From: Nereocystis luetkeana
Taxonomy: Eukaryota > Sar > Phaeophyceae > Laminariales > Laminariaceae
Direction of reading: 5' to 3'
Assembly: GCA_031213475.1 (NCBI GenBank)
Contig: JARUPZ010000016.1
Location: 372,001 to 436,000 of the forward strand
DNA: 64,000 nt
Position numbers and translations under genes: made by a program. The notes under the pieces were generated by a model. The model saw only the letters and a program-made list of their open reading frames with translations. It had not been told where the DNA came from and made no database searches. Shown in pieces: positions 11,881 to 53,700 of the stretch. Each line of letters opens with the position of its first letter. Within the stretch, counting starts at the first letter, position 1.

Positions 11881-14800
11881 ATGAAGGCTGACCGTGGCGA
11901 AAAGCGGGATTTGTCTGAAAACACCGACGGTAACCCCTCAGACCAGCAGGGTACGGCTAAGAAGAGCAAGCCCTCGAACTACGCGTTTCTTGAGCGAGTG
12001 TGCAGCTTATATTTCCTTAAGTTGGAGAAGAAGGAAAACGACAGACTCAGACGCGAGGCTGAGATGAAGGCTGTGCAGAAGGCAGCAGAAGCGGGTATTT
12101 CGGTGAGGGATGGCGGTTTTGTTTTTAGACCACTGATCTGTCAGGGCTTGCAGTCAGCGCAGACTGATACTTACTACTTGAAGGGCCTGTTCTAGTAGCA
12201 AGTAGGCACGTCGGTTGGTGCTGCTCCTCAAAAACGAAACGGTTGAAGACACTGACACTAAGAGCAAAGAATACCACGCCAAGTTCCCCCCACCCCCCTC
12301 TGTACGCATTGAAAATCGGAATCGAAGTAAGGAAGCGATTGCAATTGGTAGTGGTGAGCTGTCTATATTCGGAGTAGGAACGGTGTTCCGTCTCGAAAGG
12401 GATGCGCGGTCAATGGTCAAATGACTAAGGAATACAACAATTGAGTATGCACCCCCCCCCCCCCCCCCCTGCCCTCCTTCTCCTCCCTATTCATACCCTC
12501 CGACTGCTCGCTAGCCCCTGGCTTTTTTTTTGTTTTTTTGTCGTAACTTCCTTCCGAGGACACCGACGAAGGGCGATTTCCGCGAACAGCAGGCTGACTG
12601 CGTCGTGCAACAGCTGGGCTTGAAGATGGGGTGGTCTGAATGTGGTCTGGAAAGCGCGGCGGAGATAATATCGATGAGGGTGATGCTGGTGGCGCAGATG
12701 TTGGAGGAGGAGCTGGGGGTGCTGCGGAGAGGCTGGATGGCGCAACACGCCCAGCTGAAGTGATTATGTTGTATTGCTTTGTGTTGTGTTCTGTTTTGTT
12801 TTGTTTTTCTGATGATGGTCCTGTACCGTGGTTATAGTTAGTGTAAGGTACTTGGTATTAACGAACTACTTAAATTACACATACAGTACCTACACTGTGG
12901 TATGTGGTGTTTATATATATATCAGGCATATATATGTTGATATTGAGTGCATTTCTGCGGACTCTACGGATCTGAGGCCGTAATTACATGTTGACAGTCA
13001 TCGTACGAAAACCTCTAACAAACGTACGGTTACCTGTAGGATATTGTGTTGCTTGCGCCACCTGAAACCGCCGCCGGTTTGGTTTCGATGAAATATGGAA
13101 AGATGTATTTCGCGCTCTCCGTTTTTAGTTTTTAGTATTCCCTTGGAAGAGAGAATGCGCCGAGAGCCGATAGACATTTTGGTACCTTGTCAGCGATCAT
13201 GGGCGGCGCACCAAAAACGGGAAGCCTTGCTGTATTCAGCGGTCGGTTGTGTTTTTTATCTGACCGACTTGTGCTGATTTTGAGTCGTCGAAATGCTGTT
13301 TGCTTTTGCTGCTACTGTTGTTGTTGTTGCTACCACTGTTGCTGTTGCTGCTGTTTTCGTGTTTCTTGTTGTAGGCAGTGATAATGCATACTCGAAGTAT
13401 ACCGGTATGTGTTTGGAACCGCCCGTTCCGCCTGTCTTTCACTGATTTTGCCTACTCTCTGTCCAGCTCGAGGTATCACGGCACTTCAAAGACGTCTATT
13501 TACGCGGCGTGCTGGGCTTACCGTCGTTCGTCGTGTGTGCGTGCGTGTCTCAAACCGGTTTCCGCCCTCCTTCATATCCTTCTCGATGCCTGGTATGTAT
13601 CCCCTTCAACTTCTCCTTATTGCCATGTACCTCCTTCTTGTAATGTTTGGCCTTCCTAATTCCCGTCTGCTCGTTGGCCTATTTCCCTTTCAGCATGCAT
13701 GTTTCCGTGGGTCTGTTTCTCCTTTTTGACCTCTTGCCTCTCCGTGTGCCTTGCGTTTTCCTTTTCCTTTTGTTTTGCCTCACAGGAACAATCTGATCGC
13801 ATCCCTTCTTCAGCCATACCGCGCAAACCTGGTCACCCTGATTCCATTCATCGAGATTCTCCAGGTATTTCGGTTCTCAGCGACGGAATCGTTTCGCCCT
13901 GTAACGACAATGTGCCAACATGAACCGGAACATCGTGGGTGAAACGTTTTTATACTCTGTAAGACTACGCCTACTACTGTATACCAGGTATTCCTCGGAT
14001 CTGTAGGTTTCCCACTTATTTGTACTTGAGAGGTATTTTATGTTTTATCAAGCACGGTGTCGCCGGTGTTTTTGGCGGGGGCAGCGACGGAAGAGAAGAT
14101 AATTGAATGAGAAAACTATTATTAACAGCAAGACTGAACTTGCAAGGCGAGAAGGCGCTGGGACACTTGAGCGGCCAAGAGGTAAGAGCTAGAGAGATCA
14201 AGAGGCCAGAGAGTGGGGTAGATATAGGAAAGGAAACTAATTGATAGATACACAGATATACAACTTTATGCTTACCAATCCGCCGGAGGATTATAGTAAA
14301 ATTCGATAGTGAAAAGAAACAGACCTGGAGAGAGGAACAGCCATAGACAGACAGGCATACAGACGAAAAGACAGATTGACAAAGAGACAGGGAGACCAAC
14401 ATGGGCAGACAGAGAGGCACCAGAGAGTGGGAGAGAGGGGAGAAATTCTCCTTTTGATGCCTGTGATTATACCCTTGTTTAACCACTTTGATTTGAAACC
14501 CACGGGCTTCTTGTGGCCCGGTATGAATTCTGCGGCACGAGCGGTTGCGCCACAGGAAGCTTCTTTATCTCTCTTTTTTTTCTCCTTGATGTGTCTTGTA
14601 GTTGTTGCTCTAGCACTGGTCTATGTCGCTTTACGGACATGCACATCCGTTCGTGTGTGCCGCTTTTACCTTACTGGTTTGTCTTCTGCCTTTTATTTTA
14701 CTCCTTTCCGGACGCCTCACCCCTTCCTCCCTCCCGGCTCCTCGCAATGCCTTTTATTAATTTCCTACATTACGTATGTGTGCCTCCTTTCGTCTTTTTC

Positions 14801-16180
14801 GCCTCGCTTTTATACTCATACGAAGCAGGGCCCAGCACGCAATTTCTTTTACCAAGGCCACAAGCTCATGAGCGCACTGGAGAACCTTCTGCAGGTGGCG
14901 CAGGTGCGACATAAACGACAAAGTCACGATGAATGACAGGGGCGGGGGTGTTATAGACTGTGGGGGCAAGGGTAAGCGGGGTGGGCGACACGTGCTACGA
15001 GGCATGGTAGGAGGCTTAGGGCACCTCGCTACATATAGGCGGCGGACGTCGCGGTCGAGCGATAGAGGGAGAAGCCGTGGCAAGAGCCGTGCGATATGTA
15101 GTGTAGCAAGCCTCAAGCCACTCCTCTCCGCGGCTCCCATCTCGCCCTTCCCTCCCCTTCGCTTCCCTCCCCCTTCTTTCGCCCTCTCGCCCCCCCGAAA
15201 ATCGGCCGTTTTCCCTCTGGGCTTTGGATGACGCCTTGCCTTCTCCGTGTGTGAAGGAGGTACCCCGTGTGCCCCTCGTAGATAAGACGCAGCAGGAGGA
15301 CGAGGAAGAGGAGGAGGAGGAGGAGGAAGAGGAGGAGGACGAGGAGGACGAGGACGAGGAGGACTGGGGAAGTGTGAGTGTAAGTGAAAGGATGGGATGG
15401 GAGGGGGGTTGTCAGGCTCGAGTTTTTTTTACAGTTTCGCGGCCAGGCGTGCTTCAGGTCCGCTGAGCATGTTGACAGAGTGTTGAGGAAAGGCGGAGAC
15501 GAGGTGCGAGGTTTTCTGACGCTACTGGAGAACAGAAACGTTGCTTCATATTGTTGCAGAAATCAAATTTCTCCAGTTTGTGTGACGATCGAATCCCGCA
15601 GGCAGGCAGGCACAGCCGAGATACCAAACCACCACGCTTCTGCCGCTTTTTGTAGTGGCCATGCTATGCTCTCTCTAGCCTCCAGTACAACAGTAGCGAA
15701 AGTCCTCCCCGCAGCTTACACCTCCGGCGTTTCCCTCTCCCCTCTTCCCCGCCTCTCCAGTGGACCCACGAGGACATCGGGATTTGCCCAGCGTGGCTAA
15801 TGTCCGGCAGCTCGCGCACCTTGGCCAGCAGCGGTGGCAGTGGCGGTGGCGGTAGCGGCAGCTGCAGCAGCAGCGGCGACGGCAGCGGCAGCGGCAGCGG
15901 CAGCGGCAGCGGCAGCGGCAGCGGCAGCGACGGCGACGGCGGCAGCGACGACGGTAGCGACAGCGGTAGCGGTAGCGGCAGCGGTAGCGGCAGCGGCAGC
16001 GGCAGCGGCAGCGGCAGCGGCAGCGGCAGCGACGGCGGCAGCGACGGCGGCAGCGACGGCGGCAGCGACGACAGCAGCGACGACGGCAGCGGCAGTGGCA
16101 GCGGCAGCGGCAGCGGCAGCGGCAGCGGCAGCGGTAGGGGTAGCGGCAGCGGTGGTGACCAGGCTGTCGGCTACTACTAA
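11881..16180 (+). CDS. Unidentified multi-exon protein gene (acidic, Gly/Ser-rich tail)
   Basis: Proposed exons: 11881-12102; 12590 to about 12718; 13467-13534; 13786-13864; 14829-14894; 15257-15373; 15435 to about 15539; and possibly 15761-16180. The first opens with MKADRGEKRDLSEN and a charged helix (LEKKENDRLRREAEMKAV) and closes on TCG|GTGAGG. Exons 3-4 read LEVSRHFKDVYLRG, then NNLIASLLQPYRANL and VTLIPFIEILQ. Exon 5 is GPARNFFYQGHKLMSALENL. Exon 6 carries a run of about 25 acidic residues. Exon 7 is FRGQACFRSAEHVDRV with RGFLTLLENRN. Phases agree across exons 3-7, and the 13786, 14829 and 15435 acceptors are good CAG sites. The end of exon 2 is uncertain: a stop at 12761-12763 stays in frame unless a donor before it is used. 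The final join uses a weak donor at 15540. If the last exon is real, it encodes a long Gly-Ser repeat. I do not recognise the family; the helical, hydrophobic middle suggests a scaffold or HEAT-like protein. Confidence 0.5.
15830..16150 (+). repeat. (AGCGGC)n hexanucleotide array
   Basis: About 320 bp of AGCGGC with GACGGC and GGTAGC variants. It is open in several frames on both strands: Gly-Ser in one, Ala-Val in another, Arg-Cys on the minus strand. Openness therefore says nothing about coding here. The Gly-Ser frame ends at a TAA at 16178-16180. The Ala frame runs on through the AT-hook-like peptide KGRPRGRPRH just downstream. Confidence 0.85.
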
Positions 16181-17647
16181 AGGGCGCCCCCGAGGCCGCC
16201 CCCGCCACCAAGCAGAGGGGGGTGCAAGTGCGGCAACCATAAGCGCCCGCGTCGATGTGGAATCGATCACCGCTCGCGTGGCATGCGGGAGTGTTCTCTC
16301 CTGTGTGGTCAGGTGTGGTCAGTGGCACCTTGTTCTGCGCTCACCTCGTGTGTCATATTCGGCGATGCTCTTGAGCGTTGATGATGCAAAGAGTGGTTGG
16401 ACTCGTGATGGTGGTGGTAGTGGTGGCGGTGGTTTGGTGATGGTGGTATGGAGGCGAAGATGATTGTGGTGTTGATGGGAGCCACGCTACGATGGAAGTC
16501 GAATCGTAACGTGATTGCTGTCCTGCAAGTGTTGCCTTTTGAGGGAAGAGCAAAAGGGCAGAGAATGGTCGAATTGCAGAGCACTGAGAGGTTAACGGGT
16601 CAACAGTACGGTTTGTGAAATAGCGTAACGTCCCGCGTTAAAAAGACTTGCAGTATTTCCGCAAACCCTGCTGTAGCGCAAACTTTCCCCACCTATTGCA
16701 AGCGATTATTTGTAGTACGTAGGCACTGAGCTTCCGATCATCGCAACCGCGAGCACATGGAGGGCGTCAGGGGGGGATAGCGTACGCGATGATAGCACGA
16801 GCTCTTTCGGAGAACATGTAAGGGCGTTGACAGCCGAAGAGTACCCGTTCGATGCAAGGTTAGCTTGGTCGGTGTACGAAACGCCTGTGGCCAAAGGGTG
16901 GCTTGCAAGCGTCGATTGGGGGGTGATGCTACTGACCGTTCTGGTGTGTACGAAGAGCAAGGTATTAGCAGTAGCAGTGACACTTTAGGTGTGCGGGTGT
17001 GCGTGCGTGCTTCCCTGAAACCCACTGGGTGACTTCTGCACCGCTGCACCACCACGACTGATGCGTGCGCTTCGTTCTTGAAGAGAGGCTGTCATGACAA
17101 CGTGAGCTTGAGGAGCGAGTGACTTTAAGCGCGAGACAACGCTGAGGGCCGTGGTACGGCGCCCCGTCGCTATGACTTGTTTCCCGCCATTACCGTCCAC
17201 GTAGACTCAGACTCTGTACGTGTTTTTCCGCGGAGAAATGTAGCCGAGGGTTTTTGCGGCTGCTGCGTTGCGGAGGCTTTCGTGACATGGGCAGTGCTGT
17301 GTATTGGAGGAAACGCTCTGGATGGAGTGCCCGGTTGAAACCAGTCCCGGCGGTTGTGGAGATACATCGGTTTTCGGTGTTGGCCAGAGTTGTGGCGTTT
17401 TTGGAGGGGGGTGGGGGGTGGTGCTGGGATGTTCTTCAGTTACTGTATCACGGAGTTTTTTTGCCTGCTTTGGCTCAAAAAGTGTCCGTTTCATAGTAAT
17501 TTTAGTGTCGTCGAAACAATGATTGCTGTTGCAACGTGGTGAAGACGTCTATTCGATGCGGTGATGTTGAAAAGTGTTTGGAAGTCGAAGGGATACCGTC
17601 ATAGGTGGGGAGAGGACACAAAACGCCAGCGAAATATTTGGTGCCGG

Positions 17648-17735
17648 GTAGCCTTGTGATTATAGACCGTTGGCCTTGTGATTATAGACGTTGGCCTTGT
17701 GATATAGGCCGTTGACCTTGTCATCATAGAACGTT
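17648..17735 (+). repeat. About 22-bp tandem repeat, four units
   Basis: Units of CCTTGTGATTATAGACCGTTGG follow one another with small deletions and one substituted copy (gaccttgtcatcataga). Noncoding. Confidence 0.8.
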
Positions 17736-18034
17736 GGACGGCAACTGACTACAATAAACTATACAGGTGGCGCTGCACGCAAGTCCTTATTGCAAAATAC
17801 GCTTCAGTCAGTAGATCCGTAGAGGACACTCTTTGCTAGCAAGGAACTAAGTTGTGACGATTTTGATGTCTGCCAAACCGACGCGGTGGTATGATTTATT
17901 GTGTATTATTCGATGAAATGTCGGAGAGCGACTGACTGTTGGGATTTTGCTACTAGAGTGAGGTATGTCTGCATTTACGCCTTCCTCGTTTTCTTTTTTG
18001 GCAGTTCGGACGAGGGCAACCACTGTAGCATTAG

Positions 18035-18042
18035 TAGTACCT

Positions 18043-18074
<32 letters not shown>

Positions 18075-18104
18075 TGTAGTGGTAGTAGTAATAGTAGTAG
18101 TACT

Positions 18105-18154
<50 letters not shown>

Positions 18155-18160
18155 GGTAGA
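18035..18160 (+). repeat. (GTA)n trinucleotide microsatellite
   Basis: Long GTA/TAG runs interrupted by GTGGTTGTAGTGG and GTACTG. The long poly-Ser and poly-Val frames over it are composition artefacts. Confidence 0.9.
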
Positions 18161-20159
18161 AAGCTAAAGCTACTATCTGGAACCTCGCGCCGAATCCAAA
18201 AGGTTTTAGCAGCTCACAACCCAAGAGTGCACCGCCAAGTCATTGGGCTGATGAAATGGTTGTGACCTTTCTGTGCGAAAACGCTCACATTGTTGTATTG
18301 TTGACGGGATGGGGGAGGTGGTTGTTTTTCCTTTCCCCCCCACTGTTGTCTTTTCCGTTTAAACTTGTGCTGCGGCTAGTCTTTAGTCCCCCGCAGTGCT
18401 TTTACAAGCGGTTGACTGCGTTACGTGGTTGAGCAAAGAGGACGCCGCCTCTTGTCATAGTATTTTTGAGTGTTTCGCTCTGTGCGAGATTTATTGCTGT
18501 CGTTAGAGATCCGGTGAGGATACGTGGCACGAGCAGGCGATATCAGTCCTCAGGCACAATGCAACGAAAGGGCCGCTGACATGCGACCAATAGTTTTGCT
18601 TTTATGCTGTACCTGGTATATGAGTAAGGCAAACCGTGCCTATAGGTGGGAGTTACTGTTAGTATTAATAGTACAGTATCGTAGTAGTCGTAGCGTAGCA
18701 GCAGCAGTACTACTGTGGGGACGAGGGAGCCGGCGAAGATCGTCCGAAATATGTCCTAGTACTCGGTGGCGGCAGTAGGGGATATATTTCGCAAGCATAG
18801 ATAGCCCCTAGACTAGAGGCTTTATAGATACCTGGTAGGCTGTAGCCAGCAGGAAAAAATCCGAACTGTCTCTATAGACTACATACAGTAAATAAAGGAG
18901 TGTCTCTCCTTGTCGTGGGGGACGGAAATCGGGTCAAGGTCGGTCGTACGCACGCTTACCGGAACTAAAAAGTATGCGGGTGGGTATAAGTATACCTGGT
19001 ATAATGTAGATAGGGCAGCCTTTCGTAGTGCGGGCGCCGGCAGCAGGCCTACAGAGTTTTGGAATGTCCAGCCGAAAACCGAAGAGTATCGATGATGTTT
19101 GTCGCAGGTGCCCGTGTTTTTTTTTTTGTTGGTTCCTGTGGACGGTGTCGCGCTTTTACCTTTGCCTATTATGCTAGACCTCCCTTTCATACTTTATACC
19201 AGGTATGTGTAGTATCTCTGGTGGGTGGCGGTGGTGATGGTGGTGTGGTGCAGCTGTAGAAAGAGTACCATTAGGGTCTCCCTCGTAAACCCACCTACAC
19301 ACTAATATGGGCACAACAAATTAAATCCTAAACACAAGTTACGTTTTCCGTTTTCGTATGTAAACACATTGTCGTACCAGGTACCTGGTATACCAGACAT
19401 ACAAGCTAAAACAGTGTCGGCAGATTGACGGCCTCGCACTGGTGACAGTGATTCGATACGGGTTTAGGTTTGATTCAAGGCATCAAGCGCGCTCTGCTCT
19501 CCTTCTATTAATCTGCTAGACGGGTGAAGGCGCTTGCCCGAAGAATTTTCCTCGGGCGCTTGTCTACTCTTCTCCTGTCGGCTAGTATCCTAACCATTGT
19601 TTGGTACTGCAAGGGAAACTTCAGAGCCCTGGGGTTACTCTATTTGATACCACGGGCTGTCTCTTAACCACTTCTATACCCCGATATTATAAAATTCTCA
19701 GTTTGTAAAACTGAGTCTCAGGTGAAATAATTGCAAATATATATGTCTGTCTGTCTGTCTGTCTGCATGGCTTATATTTTCGAACACTTTCCAATGGTCG
19801 ATATATAAGGTCGTTACTTACGATATTCGTACGACGTATTCGACCCTTCCTTACGGACCTTATATACCGCAACATACCATACCACCAGGAAAAATTAACC
19901 ATATAATACATCCACGACACCAGTGAATGCAGTGTTGCACAGGCAGTGCAATTACAGTAGTAGCCTCTCGCGCGGGCGTGTTATTATGCTGGATTTGCTG
20001 GTTTGGTGGGCTTTTTCGCTCTTGTCTCTGTTCCATTAATGCTGCCACCAGTCGACCCTTGGAAATTGTTCGAAAATACGGATTCGACTCTGTATACAAC
20101 GCGCTCGCGAACACGGATTCGGAGATAGGAAGAGGACCCGGGTGTGTTTAGTAACATTA

Positions 20160-20350
20160 TGAGTATACCAGTTAATTTTTCTTAGGGTACCCGGGTACCT
20201 ACCCGAGTTTTGATATATCCGAGTACCTACCCCATGAGGATATCCGGGTACCCGGGTGTCTTACCCGAGTATGAGGGTACTCGGGTATCTATTCGAGTAT
20301 CAGGGTACCTGGGTCCGAGTATAAACAAAAACAACCAGTTTGGTACCCCG
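20160..20350 (+). repeat. Degenerate CCCGGGTAC / CCCGAGTA repeats
   Basis: About eight repeats of GGGTACCCGGGTACCTACC and CGAGTATGAGGGTACTCGGG type. They are self-complementary, so the block can fold. A related array lies at 20990-21160. Confidence 0.75.
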
Positions 20351-20989
20351 GGTATCCCAGAGTTTATGCCCAACTATGAACGACCACACCCATCCATAGA
20401 AAAGTGGGTGGGGGTGCCCGGAGCACATACAGATGTATAGTTGCATCCCCATTTGAGAGCGAGTTCTGCGCTGTAAACGTTTCTTAGAAAGGCGGCACGA
20501 CCGCCACCGTTTCAGCCCTCCCAGCTCCTCAGATGCTCTCCTACCGTATACGAAACCGAAAAAAGGCATCTAAATCGCCGTCTACTTTTGAACCGACGCA
20601 TTTCGGCTAACCTTGACCGCCGCTCCTCGTCCTGAACACGCAAAGTGCCCATCGGACAAGTACTACAGCAGGGCTCTAGGAAAAACAAAAGAAAGTACTC
20701 CGAACCCCAACCCACCCCCCGTTTATCAATCAGTCTGCCCTTCAGTAACAAGAGGCGAAACAAATACCGCCGCGAGTAACGATTAATAACTCTCAACTCA
20801 TCCTAATCATCGGTAGTATTATTCCTATCTAGGCAGGGGCAGCGGTTCAGAGAAAATAACGATTTTCCTCACAAAAATCGTCTCGCTGGGCTAAATTTCT
20901 AAATCTTTGCCCACACACGAGATACATCAAAACACAGAAACCATACACAGGAAAAATGCGGCATCATTCAAAGAGGCTCGTTTAGCAGG

Positions 20990-21160
20990 GCGTGTACTCT
21001 GGATGCATCCGGGTATGACCAATACAACCAGGTTTAGTATCCGGGCATGACCAATACAAACAGGTTTGGTACCCGGGTATGACCAATAAAACCAGGTTTG
21101 GTACCCGGGTATGACCACTATTGCCAGGTTCGGCACCCGTGTACCCCAGAGTAGGTACCA
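20990..21160 (+). repeat. Tandem array of about 35-bp units
   Basis: Four to five units of GTATGACCAATACAACCAGG followed by TTTGGTACCCGG. Noncoding. Confidence 0.8.
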
Positions 21161-21769
21161 TCGATCAATACGAAACACACCCTTAAATCTATAGGGCCTC
21201 ATACCGCAGCGCCAACGAAGCTCAAAAAGAAACAAAACGTGTACACTCCGCTTCATCTCCAAGGCTCGGAGCGGCAGCTGGCACCAGACACGCCTTTACT
21301 TTCCCGACGTCGCTGCCTAACCGAATATGAAATCCCTCCCCCCCCCTACCCCCTCTTCCCCCTCAACCACGAAACAAAACACATACATCCCATCCCGTAA
21401 ATCACCGCCGGAATCTGAATCGGGCCGCCCCGTAAACTGCCGCGCCTACGCGTGCACGGCTGGTTCACCACCTGACCGAACCCTCAGCCTTCCGCGGCAC
21501 ACACAGCCTCTCTTCCTGCATGCAACGCGATTGCCTCCCTCCGACTTCCATTTATAGCGGCCATCACAAAATGTGACGCCTACTCTCCCGCCCATTCACC
21601 CACTCACCCACCCGCCTAGCGCGCGTACATAATAGTAGTTTCCACTCACCCACAACAAAAAGAAAACAAAAAGGAAGAACGGAGCAACTAACTTCGCGGC
21701 GTACATAGGAAAGACCCTCTCGCCTAGAAAAACAAAAACAACAACGAATGAAAATAGGCATTGGACCAA

Positions 21770-50229
<28,460 letters not shown>

Positions 50230-50713
50230 CCCCTCGGCCCCCAAAGACGGCCGCCGGAGCCCTCTTGATGTCGCAGAACTAACTGACTACCAGAACAGCA
50301 GTCTCAGTAGTGTTTTCGTGACGTTGGCTTGATAGACTTGATGCTGCTGTGCAACAACTCAGCATATAAAATGAGCGAGGGGATTGCTTCCACTGAGCCG
50401 TCGCCTTCGACGTTGCTGCCACCCCCCTTCCTTTCCCCCCGAGGAGGGTGTGCTGGAGGGATCTTCGTCTAGGGCAACAGGTCGGATGGGGCTCGCTAGT
50501 GCAACTCTGACTCGGCGTCGCGTGCAACAATCAGCAGAAAATCACGAAAATCAAACGCACCAAAGATAATCAAGAACAAGCAAAACGCATTCGTACTCTT
50601 TAGCAACTCCATTTTTAAGTTGAGCTTCCACGAGGGCAGGTAAAGTTTCCGTCGCGGTTAAGTCTCTGCAGCCTTCGCAGCTCGCTTCTCGGAGAGCGCG
50701 GGGGGGGGTGAAC
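50230..50713. promoter_or_regulatory. Candidate bidirectional promoter between ctpA and the NRBF2-like gene
   Basis: The proposed ATG codons of ctpA (minus, 50229) and the NRBF2-like gene (plus, 50714) are 484 bp apart and face away from each other, so both 5' UTRs and promoters must lie here unless upstream noncoding exons exist. The region has a C-rich tract at 50412-50445 and a G-run at 50700-50708. I see no clear TATA box at the expected spacing for either gene. Inference from gene order only. Confidence 0.45.
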
Positions 50714-53700
50714 ATGGCGGAACATCTACCATTTGCTTCGGCATCGACGAAAGGAAAACCGGGTGCTCTGATGCAGCAGCCGGGTCTTAATTTGATTCTC
50801 GGGAGAGGGGGGCGAGGTGACGTGGATTTCGCTCGAGATGGACAAGCAAGTGCTGTCGTTCAGGTGAGGCTCTGCCACGAGAGCGAAGAAGCAGTGAGCA
50901 GCAGTCTACTTGGGCGGTCCGAAGGGGCTGTCTCGCTGAGTATATGTCGATTTGACGGTGGTGTGGCTGGTGCTGAGGGTATGAGGAAGACGCTTCGAGA
51001 CCAAACATCAACTTCCGAGAGAATACGGCAGTATCGCAATTCGGAATGTCGCCTACCGTCCGTGTTCGTAATAGATACCAACCTGTTCGAACATATAAGG
51101 GCCTTTTATTGAAACATATTGATATTAAAACGGTTCTTACATTTCCGGACAGCGTGGTACCTGGTGCCTGTGGTAGCAGATAACCGAGGACGCTGGCCAT
51201 CTGGCGTTCTCGAGTTGCAGCAGCACAAGCACCAGGACAGCAGTAAGATTAGGAGACTCAGCTGCGAACCTGAAGCTGCGTCGGCCAGAGGGTGGTCTTG
51301 AACACCTACGCTCGTAAAATCCCGAGCCTCTCTCGATAAGGATTGCTATTTGTCACAACTCTCTGCCGTAAAAGGCTTTGGGTGGGAGTTGTGGGAGTTT
51401 TTCAACCGGTATGTACGTATGAAGTGCATTGGTAAATACATAACCTCATCATATCCATTTTAGGCTATTAACCCTCTTAGGACCCCAGTCCCGTTTTGGG
51501 TACAAACTACTTATAATTAGACTGCTTTGTCCCCACATATGGAAGTGCGGTGCTAAAGGGGTTGAATACCAGGGGTAATAAAATTGCAGCAGCACTCGTA
51601 GGCTCGCCGCCGGCACTCCTGCCTCCTGCCCCTCCCCATAAGTGTGAACTAATTTTTCGAGACCCCCACGCCTTTACACAGCAGTTCTTGCCAGGGAACC
51701 TCGCACAGCAGTATGAGTAGTGTGGTGCCAGATGTACCCGTAGGTTGTAGAGCAGCAGCATTGGTGCGAACATTACTACTGCAGTACGAGTAGGTCTGCT
51801 CGGACTTGTTGCGGTCAGGGTACGTCGTACCACCCCTATCCCCCACCCCCCACCCCCCACCCTCCACCCCCACCCCTCACTCCCTACCTCCCAACCACCC
51901 CCTCCCCACCCCTCACCCACCCGTCTCTTCCCGCAGGCGCACCGTTGCGCACTCGGAGCTGAGGACTCCTCGCGAAGAGGGGACCACGGTATGGCGACCG
52001 ACCTGCACCTAGACGCTGCCAGGGGTTTCCTAAGAGCCGCGGAGCAGGTGAGAGGCGTGGCAAAGCGCGGGGGCGACGTTGGCGGTGCAGTGCGACTCAC
52101 GATGTAGTAACGAGAAAGGTTCACGTATACGTGGTGAGCCAAGTTTGCAAGTGCAGTAACGTTAAACGGTGCGCTATGCAGCGCTAACGGTGCATTATGC
52201 GACGTTGTTGGTGATGTACGGAAGTTATTCCAGGAAAAGAAAATCGAGGGTGGATCACCCGAAAAAATAGGTGATGCGTGCTTCAGAAATGTTCAAGCTA
52301 TTTTGCAGCCGTAGATCGGCGTCAACCAATGAACCAATGGGGGCATGGTAAGGGCAGGGCAGGGCGGGGCGGGGTATGGGAGAAGAGGAGGCGCAGCTTG
52401 TGACGGATCAAGAAGAGTTCGTCAAGACAGTGTTGCCGGACTACATACGTAAAGAGTAGAATACGGAAGAAAAATCACGAACAAAAAACACACCCTTGGA
52501 CTTAAGATGGAATGAGGAGTTAGCGTGGACTATCACCCTTTTTTGTCGAAGCTGGACCAAGTCGTAAACATTACTGCCTCCCCTCCCCTCTCCACCCCTC
52601 CCCTCCCCTTTCCTCTCCCCCCACCCCCGCCCCTCCATTCGTACTCTGCTTGACCAATGCCTGTTTACCTTCACCGAGTGCAGGTCCAAGAGCACGGCGT
52701 GCTGGCTTCGTCGCTGCTTCTGTTGGCGGATTCACACGCCGCGCGTGCGGAGAAAGGAGCGTTGCGACTACGGTGAGCATGTTGTGCGTTCTCGCGCGCG
52801 AAACAGGTCGAGCATGCTACGATAGCAATATCGAGCACTCCGAGCACGCGAAATGGATGCTTCACAATTACACCAGGAGGCGCATGTACCGTGGGAGGAA
52901 AGGAAAGGGAAAACGCCTGTAACCACGGCTTGTCCATGAGGCCACCGAGGCAAAGACCTCCTATGGCTTCAGCTGGGGGGAAAAACGCGGTGATTTTAAG
53001 AAAGAAAGTCATGGGAAGCACGGGAAGTGGGTTCGGCCCTCAGCCTCGCCATCAAATAATCCCTTTTATCAATCCCGACATAGAGAGTCCTTCTACGGCG
53101 ACCCCTCCAACCCCTGCACACGCCACGACTCTACGACACCCACGAGCGACTCAGCAACCTTGCAACGACGCCCCCCCCCCCCCCATGCGCGTGCTCCTCT
53201 CCCGCCTCTGCCCCCGCTCCCCGCTCCGTGCATGCCCCTCGGCAGACTGACAAGGAAAGATTCTCTTGGGGGGGCATCCTCGAACGATTTGACGCCAGCG
53301 GAGGCGTATCGAGCAGCAGCAGGTGGAGTCGGCGCCGCTGGGAGAGGAGTGGGGCGGCCGGGAGGAGGGAGTGGGAAAAGGCCCGTTCAGCCGGGGGAGG
53401 GGGGCGATGGGCACTCCCGCCCGAACGCTAACGTACCTGATATGGACGACAGCATCATGAGGGGGCCTGGGGCGCGGAAGGCGGTGGCGGCGGCGGGGGG
53501 GGGGGTGGGGGGCGGCGGGGGGGTTGGGGAAGGCGCTGCTGCCGCTGAGCTGGCGAAGAAGTTCAGGTATGTGTCTGTTTTTTGTTTTGGTTGTTTGTAT
53601 GCGCCTCGCCTTGCCTCGCCTTGCCTCGCCTTGCCTCGTTTAATGGCATGCATGGGGCGCAGATATGAACCTGATGCCGATCATACGTCGACGATAGTTC

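Larger units (their letters stand above)
16181..21769. other. Intergenic, between convergent genes
   Basis: Lies between the 3' ends of the plus-strand gene and ctpA. The short overlapping frames at 16300-17500 on both strands show no domain I recognise. Later parts hold (GTA)n and (TCTG)n microsatellites, a 22-bp tandem repeat, degenerate arrays at 20160 and 20990, and six or more copies of TACCWGGTA between 18610 and 19390. Confidence 0.5.
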
